Source: Zantedeschia hybrid cultivar (Eukaryota > Streptophyta > Magnoliopsida > Alismatales > Araceae). Taken from it: DNA of 64,000 bases. The position numbers and the translations under genes are program-made. The stretch is taken from contig JARZZO010000004.1 in the NCBI GenBank assembly GCA_030544215.1, positions 43,637,980 to 43,701,979 of the forward strand, read 5' to 3'. The notes under the pieces were generated by a model. It had not been told where the DNA came from. It worked only from the letters and a program-made list of their open reading frames with translations, and ran no database searches. Shown here one piece after another: positions 1-12,168 of this stretch; the stretch's first letter is position 1; the number at the start of each line of letters is the position of its first letter.

Positions 1-604
1 TTTTAGTTCTGAGATACTATAGGAGTTGCACTTTCAAAATAGAGATACTATAGGATTGCACTGATTATCGCTCTAAAAAGTGATATTTTAGAAGACAATC
101 CATTAAGCCACTGAAAGGAATGGCCGTCAAGCACTGAAAGGGATATTTTAGAGAGTAAAGGGCTAATTGATGAATGAAAGTATTAAAAAAAGTTATAACT
201 CTTGTATAATGTCAAGTCAATAGTTGAAAGATTTACTTTCAAGGAGAACATCGACTATATCCTTAAGATCTTCTATTTGGTTTCTAGAAGTTCTCATTGA
301 AGTTAGTCATGTTCGTGAGACTATATTTGGGTGGTGTATTTGAACAATTTATATGGTTTTGTGTATTAAGAAAGGCAACATTGGATATGTAATTAATGAA
401 TTTAATCATGTTAACCATTCATTATTCCTTTGATTTAAAAAATAAATTAACTTCATGTTTTAAGAAAATACAAATGTTTGTATATACATGAAGGTCAGTG
501 GGAGTAAGTTCATTTGATGGTATTATTTACATGCGAATAGTGTTTTTTTATATCTTACATGAAAGAAAGTCTCTTCTAACTTAGAATGGCTTTTACTTTT
601 CTAT
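1..604. other. AT-rich sequence, no gene seen
   Basis: I see no coding region, RNA gene or clear terminal repeat here. If the kinase gene at 3254-4068 has its missing 5' exons upstream of the window, this stretch would be part of an intron. Confidence 0.4.
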
Positions 605-930
605 TCTTACAACTTTTCAATATTCGGTATTAGTCCCTATGATTTTCATATTTATTTAAAACCCCCCATATTCTTCGAATCCTCCTTAAAAAGCCCCTCC
701 AATTAGCAATTGTTAAAAAGAAAAGAATGTTTAAGAAGTATTCCTTCCATGTACCATATTTATACCAAAATATACTAGGAATATTCTGCAAATTGCCTAA
801 CATATTCTTTTCTATGGTTGCTAACTGAAGGGGGTTTTCAGGAGGATTCAAAGACGGTAGGGGGTTTAAATAAATATAAACGTTGTAAGGAATAATTTAA
901 AATATTAAAAGATTGTAAGGACTCAAAAGT
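605..930. repeat. Fold-back (MITE-like) element
   Basis: The arms at about 629-700 and 830-895 are imperfect inverted copies of each other. Both contain ATATTTATTTAAA, a CCCCC run and GAATCCTCCT. The loop holds about 130 bp with no coding potential. A related fold-back element with 'fixed-word' arms (AATCTTCATAT and similar) lies at 8119-8318. No target duplication could be fixed, so the outer ends are approximate. Confidence 0.5.
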
Positions 931-1389
931 AAAAAACCCAATTAAGAATTATCTTTATGTCTTTGGCATTTAAGGTATAGTGATGTGTGCATTAGGATAT
1001 TCTAATCTTTGCATACTAGGATGTGTATTAGGATATTCTAAGCCTTTCTCATATCCTCTATATATCAGGATATTAGAAAGATTTCTGTGCACATAAATAA
1101 AGTAGTAAACTCAGCGAGCTTACTGTTCCAATGAAGTTTCAGAATTGGAAGCCTATTATGCATGTTATACACATTTAGTATTTGTGGAATACTCATGAGC
1201 TGTGTTCCAGAGATACAGTCTTTGAAAGTCTCCCAATAAATTAGAAGGCACTCATATTTATATGCTCATATTTATGGTCATTTGGTAGTTATTGTCTATA
1301 CAGTTAAAATTATGATAGATATAAAAGGTCAAAAAGTCTATTTTGTCTTGTATTCTTTTGTTCATGAAGGATTTTATTTATTAGTGCAA
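931..1389. other. AT-rich sequence, no gene seen
   Basis: It holds a short near-duplicate (a word like GTGTGCATTAGGATATTCTAA repeats at about 983 and 1022) but no coding region that I can recognise. It may be the more decayed upstream part of the copia relic that follows. Confidence 0.3.
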
Positions 1390-2145
1390 ATAAAAGCTTA
1401 TTGTTGAGACTTCCATTGTGGAAGCCAAATTTGTTGTTTCTATGAGGCTAATATGCAGGACAATCTAGATGCAGAATTGATCATTACTCTACTATTTATA
1501 GATTTCACTTTCAAGATAGTAGAGTTTTTCTCTAACAACAACATCTAAAGATAATAGGACTTCAGATATAAGAGTCATTTTAGAGAGGTGTGAAGAATCA
1601 TCTAGTGCCGAGAAGGTAGAATGACATCTAGTGCCTATTATGCACATTTTAAATGGACATTTTATTAAAGACCCAGAAGTTCAACGATGGGTCTTGTTAG
1701 TTCTTTCAGTATGTCATGACACATTTAGTTGTACTTTTGTGTGGTCACATTTACATTCCATGTACATAATGATATATTTTGTTTGGCCGAATATATACAT
1801 TTGTGAAGTGGACCAGCAAATGAACATTAAGTCTGCTTCATTTATATTGCTAGATTCATTATTCAATTGTGGAAAGTCATTGCCATCTTGGTACATGCAA
1901 GGTGGTGTATGATTCAAATGCATTTGCTGCCATGACGCATGTCATTTGATTTTGTAGAATTTGAACTTGCAGATCCTATAGACGGGAGCCATGTGTAGGT
2001 TCTTTTCTTACCCACTCTTACCGAATTTTTATTTCAGGTAGTGGCCAAGGAACAGAATTTGCATGGTCTTGTTTTCGAAATTATATGTATATATGTTTTT
2101 AAAGAAGATTTTGCTATCTGTAACAAGTTGGGCCAAGTGGGAGAT
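1390..2145 (+). mobile_element. Degenerate Ty1/copia 3' coding relic with polypurine tract
   Basis: At 1405-1460 the sequence reads as a broken RNase H motif, VEAKFVVSM, matching the 'MEAEFVA' block of copia RNase H. At about 1500-1550 a frame reads IVEFFSNNN, resembling the 'DNSAAVFFSxNN' block. Stops and frameshifts interrupt everything. The relic ends in CCAAGTGGGAGATTGTTGG at 2133-2151, which fits a copia polypurine tract directly followed by an LTR start. The motif matches are short and imperfect; the polypurine/LTR junction is the stronger evidence. Confidence 0.5.
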
Positions 2146-2760
2146 TGTTGGATTTCACCTTTTTGTGGCCCACTCATCTGAGTCATGAGACTGGACCACA
2201 TGATTTGGATGCATAAATACATACAGTCCAATTGATGAGCTACTCAATAGGCTTAAGTTACATTGAAGTTGTAACCCATTTATGGCCCTTTAGGGGTCTT
2301 GTTATGGGTGGGAACCCAATTCTGATTAGGAACGTCTCTATATGAGCGACACAGGCCCTGTAGCCCCCATCTGGTTACATGCGTATAGAGGTTGAATAGA
2401 GAGAGGAAACTGGGGAGAGACTCATGGGCTTACGTGCTTCTCCATCTGACACTTGGGGAGAGACTTGTGGGCTTACATGCTTCTCCATCTGAGCCATCTT
2501 TGCAGCTCTTACTATATGCGTGTGTGGATCACTGCTTCTACTTCAAGTATGAGATCTCGGATCTCTATGTTGTGTTCCAGCATGAATCTCTAAGCCATCT
2601 TTTTGCCATGCCTTGGAACAAATTGAAGTAGAGTGCATCGCTATTCCATTGGGAAGTACTATCTATGGGTTTAAAGTTTTATTGGTTTTGTTGCTTGAAT
2701 TACATTTGTACTTAATTAACCTTTTTTTTTAAACTTCTAACTTGCACCCTTGCCGTTGTA
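2146..2760 (+). mobile_element. Candidate copia 3' LTR
   Basis: It begins with TGTTGG right after a polypurine tract, as expected of a copia 3' LTR. Around 2412-2500 a word of about 45 bp (GGGGAGAGACT, then GGGCTTACGTGCTTCTCC) occurs twice in tandem. The right end could not be fixed because no clear ACA terminus plus 5-bp duplication was found, so the end coordinate is a guess. If the kinase gene is intact, this LTR sits in one of its introns. Confidence 0.4.
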
Positions 2761-3253
2761 AGTTTGCAAGGGTGATATGAATCCAAGAGCACAGTTGAGA
2801 CTCAAACTGTCATAAAATTAGAACATGGTACACCTGAAGTGCATGTATTGTCAATAATTTTTAGTGCTTCAGAATATCTGTAACTAATATTATAACTGGT
2901 TAAATCTTAATACTCATCATTTAATGCTCACTTAACTAGTTTTTTCCTCTCCAAAGGCAACATAGGCACCTTAGACCCCTGCCCTTACTTGGCTGACGAG
3001 CAATTTGCTGAATCAGATGCAATGATTCTCATAACTGGTTTTCTAAGATATCTATGCCTCCTTAGTTGGGGGCCTTCTTCAAGGCCACTATCGCATGATT
3101 ATGTTTTTTTTTTTCATGTTCATTAGTGCTGTTATTGATGATTATGTTTACAATAATCCCTTTCCAGCTGGAATATTTACTATACTTTTCCCTGTTATTG
3201 ATTCTTTGCCTATAATTCTCTTTAAGTGGAATTCCCGTCTTCTATTTTGGCAG

Positions 3254-4068
3254 AAAACTTGCTATTGACTGCAGACCAGAAAACAGTGAAACTTGTAGAC
3301 TTTGGTTTAGCAAGAGAAGAGACGTTGACTGAGATGATGACGGCTGAGACAGGGACATATAGGTGGATGGCTCCAGAGGTGCTCCCTGAACCTATGGCAT
3401 TCTATTAAGCAGTAACTTTTAGGGTGAAACAAATGAAGCATCCTGATGATAATGTCCATGATTTATGGATGAACATCTGCTATAACCTTGAATATTATTT
3501 GGTAGTTGTACAGCACTGTTACATTAAGGCATGGGGAGAAGAAACATTACAATCACAAGGTGGATGCTTACAGCTTCGCAATAGTGCTATGGGAACTGCT
3601 GCATAACCGACTGCCATTTGAGGGCATGTCAAACCTGCAAGCCGCATACGCAGCTGCTTTCAAAGTAAAACCTGTCTCTGTGCATCATGGGTTAAAGATT
3701 ATAACTTGACCTTTCTATTAACTGGTTTTAGGTTTTTCTCTTCTCCGATTCAGAATGTCAGGCCGAGCGCGGATGATCTTCCCGAGGAGCTAGCACATAT
3801 TCTGACTTCATGCTGGAAGGAGGACCCTAATTCCCGACCAAACTTTAGCCAGATAGTGCAAATGCTCCTAAACTATCTTTCTACCCTGTCACCACAAAAA
3901 CCTGTGGCTCCTGTACGTGTATTCAGCTCTGAGAATACGGTTTTACCTCCCGAATCTCCCGGTACGAGCTCTTTGATGGCCGTTCGAGACGATGTAGGCG
4001 AGACCCCAAAGGGGAGGCTGGAAAGTAGGTCTAGGGGATTATTCTTCTGCTTTAATCAATGTTACTGA
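3254..4068 (+). CDS. Raf-like Ser/Thr protein kinase, last three exons (5' part absent)
   Basis: Three exons join in frame: 3254-3378, 3506-3664 and 3754-4068, with introns of 127 and 89 bp and GT-AG borders (TTTTGGCAG before the first exon). The joined ~198 residues cover the kinase C-lobe: ENLLLT, the Mg-binding DFG in [12 protein letters not shown], the activation segment ending [20 protein letters not shown], and [13 protein letters not shown] tail follows with [18 protein letters not shown] and the end FCFNQCY. Family knowledge places it with plant group-C Raf-like MAPKKK kinases related to HT1/STY-type proteins, which phosphorylate Ser/Thr in the cytosol. The exon carrying HRDLKP, the Gly-rich loop and the catalytic Lys is not found in 1-3253. 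Either the gene starts outside the window, with an intron enlarged by the copia relic at 1390-2760, or it is 5'-truncated. A possible poly(A) signal AATAAA lies near 4210. Confidence 0.85.
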
Positions 4069-4576
4069 GTTGTGGTTCTCTAGGAGGAGGATCTCTGAGC
4101 ATTGTAAGGAGTCTGTAATCCTGCTTGTTACAGTATTATCATAAATGCAATATTTTTTTTACGGCATCCTTGTTGGATGATGGCTGTAACAAACATGGGA
4201 CATGTACTAAATAAATTGTCTGCCCCAATCAATCCTGTGCTTTCTTGTCTTCCATCAGGTAAAAATGTTAAGTAAAACGGGGTGCACTGTGTCAACCCAG
4301 CACCGACGCCATATTGCAGCATGCACCGTCATTGCAGCAAGTATTACTCCTTTTTTTAAATGTGTCCCCTTATGGATGCCATGATGATGGTGGCCCCTGC
4401 ATGGAGCCTAGCTATGTCTTACCAGGGTGTCCTTTAACATGTAGCTTGTTTGACAGTTGGGACCTACTGAGAACCCAGTCAGATGATGAAAATTTCATGT
4501 CGCATCAATTATCTTTGTATTGAACTGTCCTTAAACCATGTACATAACGCTCCTTTCCTAGGTGTTGCAACATAGG

Positions 4577-4985
4577 TAATGTTTTAAAAAGCAGTTGGAC
4601 CAGCTGGGTAACCGTAAAAATTTTGAACCGGTAGGTTTTCCGGTTCGATTTAGTTAAAAGATCACCCTCTTTAATTAACAATCGAGAGAAGCAATTAAAA
4701 ATCAACTAGTTTAATCTGGTTCATGTGAAATTTCATAAAATGTCACTTGAAAGTACTCTAATTTGAATTTAAGATTATTACTTAGACATAAGATATGCAC
4801 ATAAAAAAGGATATAATGAGTTTTTGTGATAGAGAATAGATATAAATATCTATAATATGTAATATTTAGTATTATTTAATTAAATAATCTGGTCCGGTCG
4901 AAATAGCAATTTTAAGCGGTCGGTCCAAATTAAATCAGACCAAAGGTCTCTCCAATTCAACGGCTGGTGCGATTTTAAAAACATC
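4577..4985. repeat. MITE-like element with imperfect inverted ends
   Basis: The left end reads AATGTTTTAAAAAGC with GGACCAG following. The right end read in reverse gives GATGTTTTTAAAATCGCACCAG. The interior has paired GGTTCGATTTAGTT / GGTCGGTCCAAATTAAATC words but no ORF. The end sequences resemble Mutator/hAT-type small elements. No target duplication was confirmed. Confidence 0.4.
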
Positions 4986-6266
4986 GAGTATAACTTGTGT
5001 CCGACCGGATGATGCAAAGGGTTTTAACGCCTATTGCACCTTGTATAAGGTGGTGCAATGAGCGGGTGCGTTCATCCGCCGGTTGAATGACAGTTATATT
5101 ACAATGCTTTAGGTGGTATTGCAGCAAGTATTTCTTTGTGCATATAGATCGTGATTGAGAAACTGCTTTCCATCCCTTCTTTTTTCGTTCTCGTTAACTG
5201 CTTTCCATCTCATTGCTGCCATTTTGTGCACCACAATCATATGGGGTTCTTTCCTCTAGTCAGTCTCCCCCAAGACCTCCATCATGTACTTGATTGGGCC
5301 TTGTGAGTCATTTGTTCGTCATGTTAATGCAAATCATAAGTCATAACATGTAGTGCCAGGTATTAACATTTTTTAGGGACCATTTGGAAACGAAATATGA
5401 GGACATCATTTGTTAATTACAACAACATTGTTCTAGTAAGATGGTAGAAGAAAGCTAGCCCAGATCCAGATCCAAGTCCAATTTTGTAACTAAGTCTAAA
5501 GATTCATTCAGCATTGCTGGTGCACCATAGATTGTTTCACCGTCTCTTCTTTTATAGAGTAGGAAAACGATTTAGTAATACCGTTTCATTTTGAGTTTTC
5601 CTTTTAGAGTATTGTAAATTGTTGAGTTTCAAACTCTTCGGGCGTAAGCTTATGTGACATTATTTTTGATGGTTTACAAACTATCAAAAACTAAAACCCT
5701 AGTTGTTTAAGAACATGGGATTATGGTGATTTGGTGACTTTGTCTGTGGTTTAAAACTCATGGCTTTAAAATTAGTGTTTTACGGTATTTTATATGTCAA
5801 ACCGTATTATCTTTAATTGTTTGCCATTTGCCTTGTTTCCAACTACTATCTTGCACTTGCTCACCTTCCTTGCTGTATGAGCAGATAGAAGCAGGTTGAG
5901 ACTCACCTGGAACTTGTCCCGGGTAGGTAGGGAGGACACTTATCATCATCTCCAGAGGAGGAGCCACTGAAAACCTTCAACCCTTGTAAACTTAGTTCAG
6001 TTGGTATTTCATGTAAGGAAGGTCAAATTCCACTAAGAACTCACACAGAAATTATTTTCTTTAATGATGGAATTGGCTTGAAATTATCGCCTAGTTAGAT
6101 GGAAAATTCACTTTCGATGTAAAATTATCCTCAATAGAAAGACTCGTGAGATTCAAAGCTCTCCCATTTGGGAGGCACGGTAAATATTTAACTATTAAGT
6201 CACTTGTCCACAAAAACCTTCAACCAAACACATCCCCTGTACCCATCGGTGCAGTACGAGGTCCTT
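4986..6266. other. Intergenic, no gene seen
   Basis: The kinase 3' flank at 4313-4345 and this region at 5110-5135 share the word TATTGCAGCAAGTATT, so part of this may be a further degenerate repeat. No ORF with codon-like structure was recognised. Confidence 0.3.
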
Positions 6267-6284
6267 CTAGAAGGTAAATCCACT

Positions 6285-7233
6285 TTTTTTGAACATAAGA
6301 AGTGAAGCTTTCATTCATAAAACCTGAGCAGTACAGAGAGAACATAAAACCAAACACCTTCCGTGCAAAAGAGCACGCCTATACTACCAGAGTAGTTAGG
6401 ACCATACCCCTCAAGAATACAAAACATACAGATAGATCACAACAAATACAGATTAATGAGATAGTTGACAGCCACTGGGTGTCGAAGGAGCCAACCAAAT
6501 TTGCCGGTGAGGATCGCAAGCAGTTCCAAAGTGGAAGTCTTCAACGAGAGAAAGGGGAGCTGCAGAGGTATAGGCACCTTGCCCATGAACCAGAAGAGCT
6601 CGGAGGGCCTACTCACAACAGCATAGTAGGGGGATGCGCACACACTTCCATCTACAGTTCGGCATTTTGTCGAACAGGTGGTAGGCAGAACCACAAAGCC
6701 AGCACAGAAGACGACAGCAACAAGACTCCCACCGGTGAAAAGGAAATCGCAACCGGTGACACCAGTGAGAACCAGTACACAGGGGAAACAAGTATTTGCT
6801 GAGAGATCGGGGAGGTTTGGAAGGTAAACTAATAAGGGGTACAAAACGGGTTGTTAAGAATGAAAGCAAAGGAAAACAAGGGGGTGGAGTGGGGGATAGT
6901 CGCAACTGATGAGAGGGAGGATCCTCCGACGGAAACCGATCTAGAAGGGTGAAACTCTTTTGAGAAAAACCTTCCACAAGGAAAGGGGAAAAAACTCTCC
7001 ACGAGGGAGAAGAAGAGGCCTCTAAAAGGGTGAGAGAAAATTGCCCTCCCAAGAGGGGGAGAGGGGGAGGAGGGTCCGATCTTCCTAGCGGAAGAGGGAG
7101 AAACCCCTCCCCTCCGGAGAGAACTCGAACCTGGGTCGCCGGAGGCCCTCGCCGTGTCGCCGTGCCCGCCGCAGTTCGTTGCGCCCTAACTCCCCACTCC
7201 TCCCAAGAACTCTCTATGCCTTGGAGTTATGAG
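6285..7233 (-). mobile_element. LINE-like (non-LTR) retroposon flanked by 18-bp target duplication
   Basis: An identical 18-bp word, CTAGAAGGTAAATCCACT, lies directly on both sides (6267-6284 and 7234-7251). The left junction carries a T-run, which is a poly(A) tail when read on the minus strand, preceded by a 3' UTR-like stretch. The other end is GC- and C-rich (6985-7200) and could be the 5' UTR. Long duplications plus a tail are the mark of target-primed reverse transcription. Open frames inside (6302-6802 on +, 6437-7052 on -) do not match reverse transcriptase or any family I know. It may be a non-autonomous derivative or a retroposed transcript. Confidence 0.65.
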
Positions 7234-7539
7234 CTAGAAGGTAAATCCACTGCGTAGATCTTCTTGGATTTCTGAATTGGGCCAACTAAACCTCAATATT
7301 TTTGACAGGCAACATATTGACCCGGTAGAAGCCAAGACCTATCTTATCAGGCCCAAATATACTAAATCGGGTATAGTGATTTCAAAGCATAAAAAATAAT
7401 AAAATATCCTTGATTACTTCCTTGTATATTGTTATACTTATGCGGCATTTGGTAAGACTACATAAACAATAATGATTTGAAGAGTATTGTTCGAACAATG
7501 GCAGTCGCAAGGGGGGCCTTAACTGAAGTTTGGTTATTA

Positions 7540-7674
7540 CAATAGTACATTGGAGATAGTAAGTAATATGAAGCTAGGAGATATTTAAGTTGATGCATAA
7601 GCACTATTCCAATAGTACATTGGAGATTGTAAGTAATATGAAGCTAGGAGATATTTAAGTTGATGCATAAGCAC
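7540..7674. repeat. Direct tandem duplication, period 70 bp
   Basis: A 65-bp word beginning CAATAGTACATTGGAGAT and ending ATGCATAAGCAC occurs at 7540-7604 and 7610-7674 with one mismatch seen (TAG versus TTG). Such high identity suggests a recent duplication. Confidence 0.85.
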
Positions 7675-7775
7675 ACAATCGCTAGGGACAAGGCATGTTT
7701 TATACTCGTTCGGGCAATTATTGGACGACGTTCAATATCTAAGTAACTTCTTTGGAATTTCCACTATTTAACTTA

Positions 7776-8067
7776 GGAGTAGAACTTGCTGCACTGCCAA
7801 ATGTTATTACATCATCTGGCGGTGCAGCCAGAATAAAAAATATTTTATAATTTTTTTTAAAGCCCCCAAGATGCCCTACAACCACCATATAATCTGATTT
7901 TTAATTAGATATCCCAAAAAAAATATGAAAATTCAAAAATCAAGTCCAAATGAACAGTAAAAAATGGGCATCATGGAGGGTTTAAAAAAAAGTAAGATTT
8001 TTTTAAAAAAATTTGTTTGCACTATCAGGCGGTATAATAACATCTGGCGGTGCAACAAGTTTTACTC
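7776..8067. mobile_element. Tourist-like (PIF/Harbinger) MITE with TTA target duplication
   Basis: The ends are inverted copies over about 40 bp: left GGAGTAGAACTTGCTGCACT, right (reverse) GAGTAAAACTTGTTGCACCG, then GCCA.ATGTTATTA in both. TTA lies on each side (7773-7775 and 8068-8070). Size, ends and 3-bp duplication fit a Tourist MITE. The TGCACCGCCAG motif also occurs inside the ends. Confidence 0.75.
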
Positions 8068-8118
8068 TTAACTAAAGTTCAAGTTTTGGAATCTCTAGGG
8101 GAAACTATCGATGCTAAT

Positions 8119-8318
8119 ACTAATGTTCCAATATTCCTTATAAACCTCTACAATCTTCATATCCTTAAAACCTCATGCAATGTTTGAATCATCCTTAAAA
8201 AATTCCTTTAGAGAGGCACTTTAGGAAGGGTTGAGGGGCCTTCTAGGGGCATTTTAAATAATTATAGGGACTGAGAAGGAATATGAAGATTGCAAGGACT
8301 GATAAGGAACATTGGAAG
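8119..8318. repeat. Fold-back (MITE-like) element
   Basis: The left arm AATGTTCCAATATTCCTTAT, then CAATCTTCATAT, is matched in reverse by the right arm AATGTTCCTTATCAGTCC, then GCAATCTTCATATTCC. The centre has no ORF. Ends are approximate. Confidence 0.5.
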
Positions 8319-8914
8319 ATTATAGAGCCTAGAAGATAAAAATCCCTTTAATTTTTAAATGTTGACTTTAGGACTGCAATTGGATTGAATTAATCTGCAA
8401 TCCACCCTGGTCATTAAAACTAGTCCAATCCACAATGGATTGAATTAATATGTGGGTTAAAAGTTTTCACCTGCACCTTCCATGGATCGCTTATAGGTTA
8501 AGCTCAAATTAATCCACTGCAATTTGTTTCAATCTGCAAGTCCATATAAATTGGATAGGATCTTCCAATTACAAACCTCTAGATATCCACTCTGATCTAC
8601 ATGTTATAAATAAATTAAATTTAAATTATTTAACATTATATTCAATATTATGAGAGACACTTGATCCATGTTCCTTTGATGCACCAAATAGCTTATTTGG
8701 GATGAGTACTAATTGATTATAAATTTGGAATGAATTTAGACTAACTGTAACTTGCTGCCTACTTTATAATCGTGATAGAAGAGGGTATTTAGTGTGGGTT
8801 AAATAAAGACTTACGATTTTCATATGTATGTGTAATAAATTTCTTTGTTTAAAAAATATAGATAGGTTATATACAATACATATAGATTCTCGCATATTGA
8901 CTTTAGCCATCAAA

Positions 8915-9565
8915 GTATTAAGTTTTAAATTTTTTTTATATCGATCCTTAAAAACATAGTGAATCTGAATAAGTCTTTGTATCTTGCATATTTTGACATT
9001 AGTCCTTATATACTTAAACTTTTTAGTGTTTAATCCCTACTGTTTGCTTTCATCAAATTTTCTTAACTCTATTATAGTTCAACTCAATTTGGAAAAAGAT
9101 ACTTATACCCCTGTTTAAATTTTAACTTCTACTTACTATATCGGCAGCTAGTACTACACGATAGCCTATATTGCACCGACTATTAGTGTAGCAAGTTTTT
9201 TTGAAAAAAAATTAGGTCACCTCAAATATGCCTACATGTCCGTTATACTCGATTTCCAGTCAGATAATTAAAAAAATAAAAAATTATTATTAGGCTTGAC
9301 GCATCAAGGTCATTTTTAACTATTCACTGGGGGTCGATTTTTTATTTTTTTAGAGTCATTTCAAGTATTTTTGTCCATTTTAACATTTTTTTGAAGCATA
9401 TTTCATGAATATTTGCTTTTTTTTAAACAATTTTTAACTGTAAGGATTTATTACTAATTTATATTAAGTTTATAGGGACTAATATCAAAATAAACAAGAT
9501 ACAAGGATTTATTCAAATTCACTATGTTTTTAAGAATCAAAAAATAAAATTTTAAGGTGTGTATC
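8915..9565. repeat. Fold-back element with about 130-bp arms and an inserted MITE fragment
   Basis: The left arm (about 8930-9045) and right arm (about 9440-9560) are inverted copies. Both read CTTAAAAACATAGTGAAT, TGTATCTTG and ATTAGTCC in the same order. Between them, near 9170, lies TTGCACCGACTATTAGTGTA, which resembles the ends of MITEs at 40144 and 62.9 kb. A smaller element therefore seems to have entered the loop. Confidence 0.55.
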
Positions 9566-11063
9566 TTTGCAAATTTTCCTTTTGTTAATAATTCTTGTTT
9601 TTTCTTTCTATATATGTTAACGTACATCGGTGAAACATGACTAGAACAATCAATAATGATTCACTACTTAAGATAAAAAAAATTTAAATTATATTGAATT
9701 ACAATTACAATCAAAGATTAAAGTGTTGAACACAGACTAAGAATAAATCAACCATTTATGACATGATCTTGATTGCACCCTTCAATGTTAGACTAATTGT
9801 TCCCGTGCAAAATAAAAGTCAAGAACATGTTTTAAGATTGCTCCATATCAAACCTTTGAAGACTATCTACTTTCCTTCCAAAGGTGTTTTGTTGACTCTA
9901 GCGCATGGCTTAATTAGTTTCCTTGTCAATTACAATATTCTCTACTTAAGGATGCAACATTCTACTTAGTTGTTATCTAAACAATAAAAAATCAACTTTA
10001 ATCATATGCATTCATTAATAAGTATTTTTGGAATTGAAAAATAGTTAAGATTGTGTTTCCTGGAGTCACATAGGAAAAAATCTTAATTCTAGACATAATA
10101 TAATAACTTAGTCTTGCTTAGACATGATAAGCCCAACATCAACATCCTACAAGGTTACTTCAAGAATAAGTTGGGAAAAAGTTATAAATATACATATTAT
10201 CATTAAAAACCTCAATTGCCACTATTTGGATGTTACATTTTAAAGGATCTATTTTTTAAATGCATAATGAAATATCAAAATCCATTATAGTACATAAAGA
10301 TGTGTAGTGTTTGTAATTTTTAAGTATTATATATAAAATTATGATTCATGTTCATTTACATTTTTATTTCAAAAAATTATAAATATAAGAGGGTTTTGAA
10401 AATTGCTTTTTAGCCATATGAATTTAACCTTGCAATAAAAAATAAGCTTTTATTACAAACTCCACTTCTCCACAACAAATGAAGTTCTAAAACAAAAAGT
10501 TCAACAAAATCCATGTTATGAAGTGCTTGTCACAACATGCGAAGGGATGATGGTAATGACAAAAATAGGAGAGCATATTGTTACATAAGTCACAAGAAGA
10601 GAAGTAATGGGCATTAGTTAGAGAATACATATTTAGATGGTAGTGAAAGTTTTATAGACACTAAATATATGCAAAATGCTAATAGTTACACTGAACAGAT
10701 GGAGTAAGTTGGAATATGCTACTATTCTAAAATTTTATGGGATATACTACTATTCTAAAATTTTATGTATATTATAAAAAATAGAAACATTTCTTGAAGA
10801 CATATAGTTGTACGTATATCCTTTTTATAACAATAGTTAGTCTAAAAGGAAAATTTAATGTTTCCGCAAAGCCAAAAACATTAGGGATGCAAATGGATCA
10901 GAGTTGATCATGTGATAGTCACACAATCACACGACCCATTGTGAATCTAAGGAATGAAATCCAAATATTATTGCAAATCAGATCGAATCAGGTTCATATA
11001 TTTTTTCCCTAATCCATTGATGTCACACATTGGATTGAGATATTGCTTAGTGTTGTTAACATT
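9566..11063. other. AT-rich intergenic DNA, no gene seen
   Basis: No ORF with recognisable domains. Near 10885 the phrase TTAGGGATGCAAATGGATC resembles a hAT-type terminus; its partner is missing, possibly cut off by the LTR that starts at 11064. Confidence 0.3.
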
Positions 11064-12070
11064 TGTAACAACCCCTGCGGACCCAGTTTAGTTATGCTAA
11101 CTTACTGCAAACCAGTAGGTTTGCCATAGAGGGAACAACCCAGACATATCCATGATATCTAGAGCAAGCATATATACATCCATGATCAAAGGAAATCAAC
11201 CATCATTGTCACAAAATAATCTACTGAATATAAAAATAAATACTAAAACTAAAATAACCAAATATAACTGAGTACTTTCTAGGATCTCTACATGTCCAAA
11301 TTAAAATATTACATCTCAAAAGCTCTAACTAACTATTACATCATCATGTTGAGCTGAAAATAAACATAAACTTATGTCTACTAATAAGTCCTAGAGCTCA
11401 AATCTCTAAGTCTCACGGTCCTCTTTGGCCTCACCCTCTACCTCAAGATATACCTCTCCTAAAAATGGGATTATTATGCACGGGTGAGTCCCAACCGACT
11501 TAGTAAGCTCATAATATCACAATCTCCATAGTTTTACACAAATTAATATAATGGAAAAGACATGATAAACATCCATACATGATGAACAATAATATCATAT
11601 ATGCATGGTTATCATCCTAATCATGTTCTTTTAACATCTAAGTCACACTACATGAATGCTAATCTTACATAATTCATGTATGCATAAACATGGGACATCA
11701 TTTAGAGCATAGATTATCATAGCATGGTTCATCATCATACTCCGGACATGTATAATCATCTTACCACTTAAATCATAGGACAAGCATCCAAATCATATCA
11801 TGAGGAGTTCTTATTCATGTTCTTCTTCTTCACCTAGTGATAAGGTAATTCCCACTAAGTCTTTGGTTGGGCAATCAGGGGATCCACATATCCCTCCCAG
11901 GGTCGGTGTGTTGCAAGCCGACACACTTCTAAGATTTTAACCCGTTGCTGTCAGACTTCTTACATCATTCTTAATCATGGTCTTCCCCCATACGGATACT
12001 TTTTGTGGGTTAGACAGTTCATATACTCCTAAGGTGGCATTGCCATCATTACATCACTTATTACATCCTC
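11064..12070 (-). mobile_element. Minus-oriented gypsy-type LTR fragment
   Basis: It starts TGTAACAACCC, the reverse of an LTR 3' end. It contains a GGGTGAGTCCCAACCGACTT motif (11484-11503) that recurs, inverted, in the LTRs at 14330, 20160 and 24860. The other end is lost at the junction with plus-strand gypsy sequence near 12070. No ORF. Confidence 0.5.
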
Positions 12071-12127
12071 ACTTGTTTGGTGCGTGATTTTAGTTTTGGT
12101 TATTAATGTGTTTATGCTTCTTATGCA

Positions 12128-12168
12128 TTTGAATTTCGAGGACGAAATTCTTTTTTAGGAGGATAGCG
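12128..12168 (+). mobile_element. 3' end of a Ty3/gypsy internal region with polypurine tract
   Basis: The phrase TTTCGAGGACGAAATTC followed by TTTTTTAGGAGGATAGC is the typical end of plant chromovirus gypsy elements just before the 3' LTR. The preceding pol genes are not in the window, so this is a truncated remnant attached to the LTR at 12169. Confidence 0.7.

Noticed and set aside
7121..7133. Box-B-like GGTTCGAGTTC on the minus strand, suggesting a tRNA or SINE
   Set aside because: No box A at the right distance, no cloverleaf; it lies in a GC-rich retroposon end.
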